Assembly: GCF_000208745.1 (NCBI RefSeq)
Contig: NC_030851.1
Coordinates: 37,774,187-37,838,186, forward strand
Source of the DNA: Theobroma cacao
Taxonomy: Eukaryota; Streptophyta; Magnoliopsida; Malvales; Malvaceae
Length of the DNA: 64,000 nucleotides
Direction: 5' to 3'
The notes beneath the pieces were generated by a model. The model worked only from the letters and a program-made list of their open reading frames with translations. It was not told where the DNA came from and did not search any database. Below are positions 60,727 to 64,000 of the stretch, piece by piece. How positions within the stretch are numbered: position 1 is the first letter of the stretch; each line of letters begins with the position of its first letter. Made by a program: the position numbers and the translations under genes.

Positions 60727-61340
60727 AAATAAAAGATAAAGAATGATTATTTTGTGAAGGTTTCTCCAATACAATTTTGAATAATAATTCTTGTCTAATA
60801 TCAGATTTAAAATTGGATGTTAAAACTCTTAAATTAATGTATATACAATTTTTACCATTAGAACAAAGACCATATTTCTTTTTCAGTGACAGAGACTATG
60901 TTTTATTTCTTTATACTCCTATACCTATAAGATTTAATAAGTTTATTTTCTTTAAAAAAATTCTATAGTAGTATATGATTTCAATTTACGATTATTTTTT
61001 GTGATTATGTTGCTATTTAAGTTATAAATGTTGGGGTATTCCTCCACTTTCTCGAGTACGATATTAAATATTCTTTTTTATTTTTTAGCAACGGAAATGT
61101 CTGTTATTTAAGTAATTGATATAATATATGATTAAGATTTTAATGATTTTAAAATGTGTAAAAATATAAATAAAAATTAATTAGTAAAAAATAATATAGA
61201 CAATTTTTAATTTTAAATTTATTTAAAAATATATATGTCAGGTTTGTGAATAAGTAACGTATATATTCATTAATTTTTAACAACGGAGAGATCTTTTCCC
61301 TGAAGTCCTCCTAGTACTCCACACTTACAGGCTTTTCTCT
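59971..61340. other. Non-coding region with GC-richer block and long AT microsatellite
   Basis: 60000-60260 is GC-richer with several promoter-like words (CAACGGTCGTAGAT, CCAACGGCCCACGATT) but no supported gene. 60684-60722 is an uninterrupted (AT) repeat of about 19 units. 60730-61260 is AT-rich spacer. Confidence 0.55.
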
Positions 61341-61376
61341 GAGCTGACGTGACATCCTGTCCCCTTCCACGTCAGC
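61341..61376. promoter_or_regulatory. Inverted pair of TGACGTG/CACGTCA sites, first copy
   Basis: GCTGACGTG (61342-61350) and CACGTCAGC (61367-61375) form a perfect 9-bp inverted repeat around a 16-bp spacer. TGACGTG is a core bound by plant bZIP factors, including unfolded-protein-response and TGA-type regulators. Confidence 0.5.
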
Positions 61377-63085
61377 ACCTACTAGCCGTTGCCCCATTCC
61401 TCACCCTACCAAATTTCTACATTACGCCAGACAATAAATTCATACAGAAACTTTCCCATCCCAATTCCACTGCCAAGAAAAAAACCCAATAAAAAAAAAT
61501 TACTAGCGCAATTTATGGGCATGCATGGCTGCTTGCCTCATCAGCTATACATTTACACCCCGTTGTTAACGCCGTTAATCATGGGGTCAAAATGATCAAT
61601 CCCCGTTAAAGCCTATTCGGCGGAAAACTTAAAATCAAGTCTCAAAGTCCCCTTCTTAAGGTCCGTCGAGAACGGCGTCACCGCTTGCCATGGGCCCCAC
61701 TTTTTTCACGCGCATGAATTAATTAATTAATTAATTTTACCTGCAATCAAATTTATTTTATTTATTAAAAACAATTTTGGTAAAAAAGAAATTATTTTAT
61801 TCTCTCTTTTCCTTTTTTTTCTTGGAAATCGTGTATCTGCATGGGAAAGGACTCAACGGTATGTTGCCTACAATTCTGCTCGGCACATGTTAGATGTTGA
61901 AAGCATTGCTTTGCTATTGTGCACCCAAGGTGAATATGGACGGGGATTTCTATTTTCCTTTATCACTTTTTATTTTACTGCATGGGGAACAATGGGATCT
62001 AATGTTAGATCCCAAGGTGCATAGGATATGATGTGGATGCTGCCTACGGTGGATACCATGCACGTGAGCTTAAAGTTATATGAAGATCCCAAGGATTATA
62101 TCCTCTAGCCAATCACAGCCGTTTATCTTGCCTATTTGGGGACTGTGAATCATGTTTTCCCATGTGGGTAATCCTTCGTATTGCTTTTTCGCCAAGATTT
62201 CGATCTAACGGCTGAGATATCATCTCTATAACAAAGTGGGTGCCAAACCTGAAAACTTGGGCTGGGTGGGGTGTGGGGGGTAAAAGTAAAGAAACTTTCG
62301 CTCTAGTTTTTTGCGTGTTGACTAGAAAGGCTTGACTAGAAAGAGCTTCACTTCAGAATCTGTACGACTAGTAGCAGTTAATCACAGGCAGATTGGTGGG
62401 TTAATATTTGGCCCAAATTTAAGGCAACATTAATATTTTTTTGACTCGTCAGCAGTCCAACCTTGCGCATTTTTCATTCAACTTTTGTTATTTTCCGACA
62501 GGTTTGATTAACGGTCATTCCTTTCCCCCTTGGCCTTTAAATTTCCCAAAACCATAAAGAAAATTATCATTTTAGACATTTCTTAATTAAACCCTTTAAT
62601 ATTTAATATTGAAAATGTTATTTTTGATAATATTTTATGCCTTAATTATGATACTAGACAGTTAATTTGATAATTTTCTATTAGTAAAATCAATCCATTT
62701 TTAATAAACAAATATTAAAAGGAAAAAGGGAGGATAAAAATTTTACACGAAGAGGACCAAAGTCACGAGGGAGGATGCCCACTTGACTGATTCAACGGAA
62801 CAAGGTTGTCGAAATTGCACGTGGAGAATCAAGAGGTGGCCAGTAATAAATATCAACTGACATGGGCGTTTTAGTCACAGCAGGTTTAAAGTTCATGGGG
62901 GACAAGAGGTTCAGTTCCTTGCCTCCTCAAATGTCCGACGAAAAAAACAAATCAGAAAGATAAATTAAATTAAAAAAAAAAAAGGCTCTGCTTTTAGCTC
63001 CTGAGGGGATGTTTGCCTGCCATCTAAGAAAATCGAGCTTTTGTTTTTCTACAAATAAAAAGATGGGTTCCACCCATTATTTTCG
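61377..63085. other. Promoter-like non-coding block
   Basis: No gene is supported. The block contains an inverted repeat (arms GGGATCTAA and TTAGATCCC, 61994-62013), CCAATCACAGCCG followed by TTATC (about 62109-62130), GCACGTGAGC (about 62058), and a short ATTA repeat at 61715-61738. The density of such words suggests the promoter of a gene outside the window or a decayed one. Confidence 0.4.
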
Positions 63086-63095
63086 GACACGTGTC
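63086..63095. promoter_or_regulatory. G-box/ABRE palindrome GACACGTGTC
   Basis: A perfect 10-bp palindrome with the CACGTG core, bound by bZIP and bHLH factors. It lies 36 bp from the second TGACGTG inverted pair. Confidence 0.5.
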
Positions 63096-63130
63096 ACATG
63101 GGTCAAGGTTCCCTTCAACTTTTTCTTGTT

Positions 63131-63170
63131 TGCTGACGTGGTAATCTTACCATATCTCGCCACGTCAGCA
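63131..63170. promoter_or_regulatory. Inverted pair of TGACGTGG/CCACGTCA sites, second copy
   Basis: TGCTGACGTGG (63131-63141) and CCACGTCAGCA (63160-63170) form a perfect 11-bp inverted repeat around an 18-bp spacer. The layout is nearly the same as the pair at 61342-61375. Confidence 0.55.
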
Positions 63171-64000
63171 GTACAGGGACTTGCGGCTTCTTTTTCTAGC
63201 GGCCCATTTTCGGGGTTCTAATTTTATCCATTCGCACATATTTGAATTTACATAAAAGCCCCCTACTTTGAGTTTTTTTTATGTCAATTATAATTATAGG
63301 ATAAATATCAATGTGTTTGATAATCCCATTATCTCGATTTTTTTTTTGTTTTGGTGAGAATTCCATTATCTGATTATTCATAAAAAAATATTTATAAATT
63401 TATTATTTAATAAATAATATTATTGCTCTTTAAAAATTAATAATAGTGCTCTATTTACATTATATCACATTCTGATACTTTCAAATGTTTCTTATCATAC
63501 ATATTTAATATTTAAAAAGTTATATTACATGTTCTTTTTCTTTTTTTTTTTTGTTTTTTTCAGTTGACAAAAGTAATGCTTTCTGGTATCCAGGGGTCAA
63601 ACCAAGACTCGTGAACCTTAAATTTTGACGACATTCAGTGCATCACTCCGAAGAAATTTCATTTATTATAATACATGTAACGTTACTTATAAATTACATT
63701 ACCAAGATGAAATAATATTTTAATTTTTTTAATTTAACCACTCACGAGATCTTGTAGAAATTAAAAAAAGGAAAAGGAAAAACTCAGCTAAGAAACAGTG
63801 TGATGACTCTACATTTGCCAAGTTGAAACCCCACAACGCTTAACAATTGCTTTTAATTAAAGCAACCTACACTCCTACGCTCTAAACTCGACTTTTTCTA
63901 CAACCAACTTTAGCATTAATAATGATTGTATAGCTGGTTTAATTTGTTAATTTTTTTTCTTCTTTAATAGAATTTTTTATTTTAAAAAATAAATTTAAAT
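63171..64000. other. AT-rich right end of the window
   Basis: No coding frame, RNA gene or complete repeat is visible. Long T-runs and AT-rich spacer continue to the edge. Confidence 0.5.

Noticed and set aside
1..64000. CRISPR arrays, bacterial operons, rRNA or tRNA genes and biosynthetic clusters
   Set aside because: Genes are intron-rich and of plant type, repeats are transposon-like, and no regular spacer-repeat pattern or RNA gene was seen.

Overview
The window is nuclear DNA of a dicot plant. It is AT-rich, its genes are split by many short GT-AG introns, and it holds two Copia-class LTR retrotransposons, several MITE-like foldback elements and LINE fragments. The encoded proteins are typical of rosids, but I cannot name a species. 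All gene models were assembled by hand from open frames, splice signals and family motifs; exon phases add up for each one, and none has been checked against transcripts.

Layout. (1) 1-482: probable 3' part of a small secreted-protein gene (+), cut by the window edge. (2) 1484-3680: single-domain purple acid phosphatase (+, 7 exons, 334 aa). (3) 5073-9366: PKHD-type 2-oxoglutarate/Fe(II) hydroxylase (-, 8 exons, 389 aa). (4) 9670-12085: unrecognised gene relics interrupted by a LINE fragment that carries a second inserted retro-element; each insertion has its own target-site duplication. (5) 12662-19934: ALKBH10-like protein with a proline-rich tail (-, 8 exons, 678 aa). It seems to lack the first half of the iron-binding site and uses one GC-AG intron. 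(6) 22457-33138: MITE nest. Two copies of one family lie in tandem, the second is split by a 9.1-kb Sirevirus-type Copia element (23090-32186), and another foldback element follows. (7) 33935-42132: an older LTR element with 1.7-kb LTRs that encodes only a damaged gag. (8) 44270-46800: tandem segmental duplication whose first copy is expanded by very AT-rich DNA. (9) 47285-52096: plastid anthranilate synthase beta subunit (+, 8 exons, 280 aa), with a MITE next to its core promoter. (10) 55391-57616: XTH27/28-type xyloglucan endotransglucosylase/hydrolase (-, 4 exons, 336 aa). (11) 57617-64000: no recognisable gene, but hairpin repeats, a GC-richer island and paired bZIP-type palindromes.

The genes do not form a pathway. 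They are independent housekeeping or metabolic loci: phosphate scavenging, protein hydroxylation, RNA-modification-related, tryptophan synthesis and cell-wall remodelling. The accessory content is almost all transposon-derived. I found no operon-like, CRISPR, defence or biosynthetic-cluster system. The most unusual items are the ALKBH10-like protein with an altered metal site, the small peptide gene at the left edge, the gag-only retroelement, and the integrase-deleted Sirevirus that keeps an env-like region.
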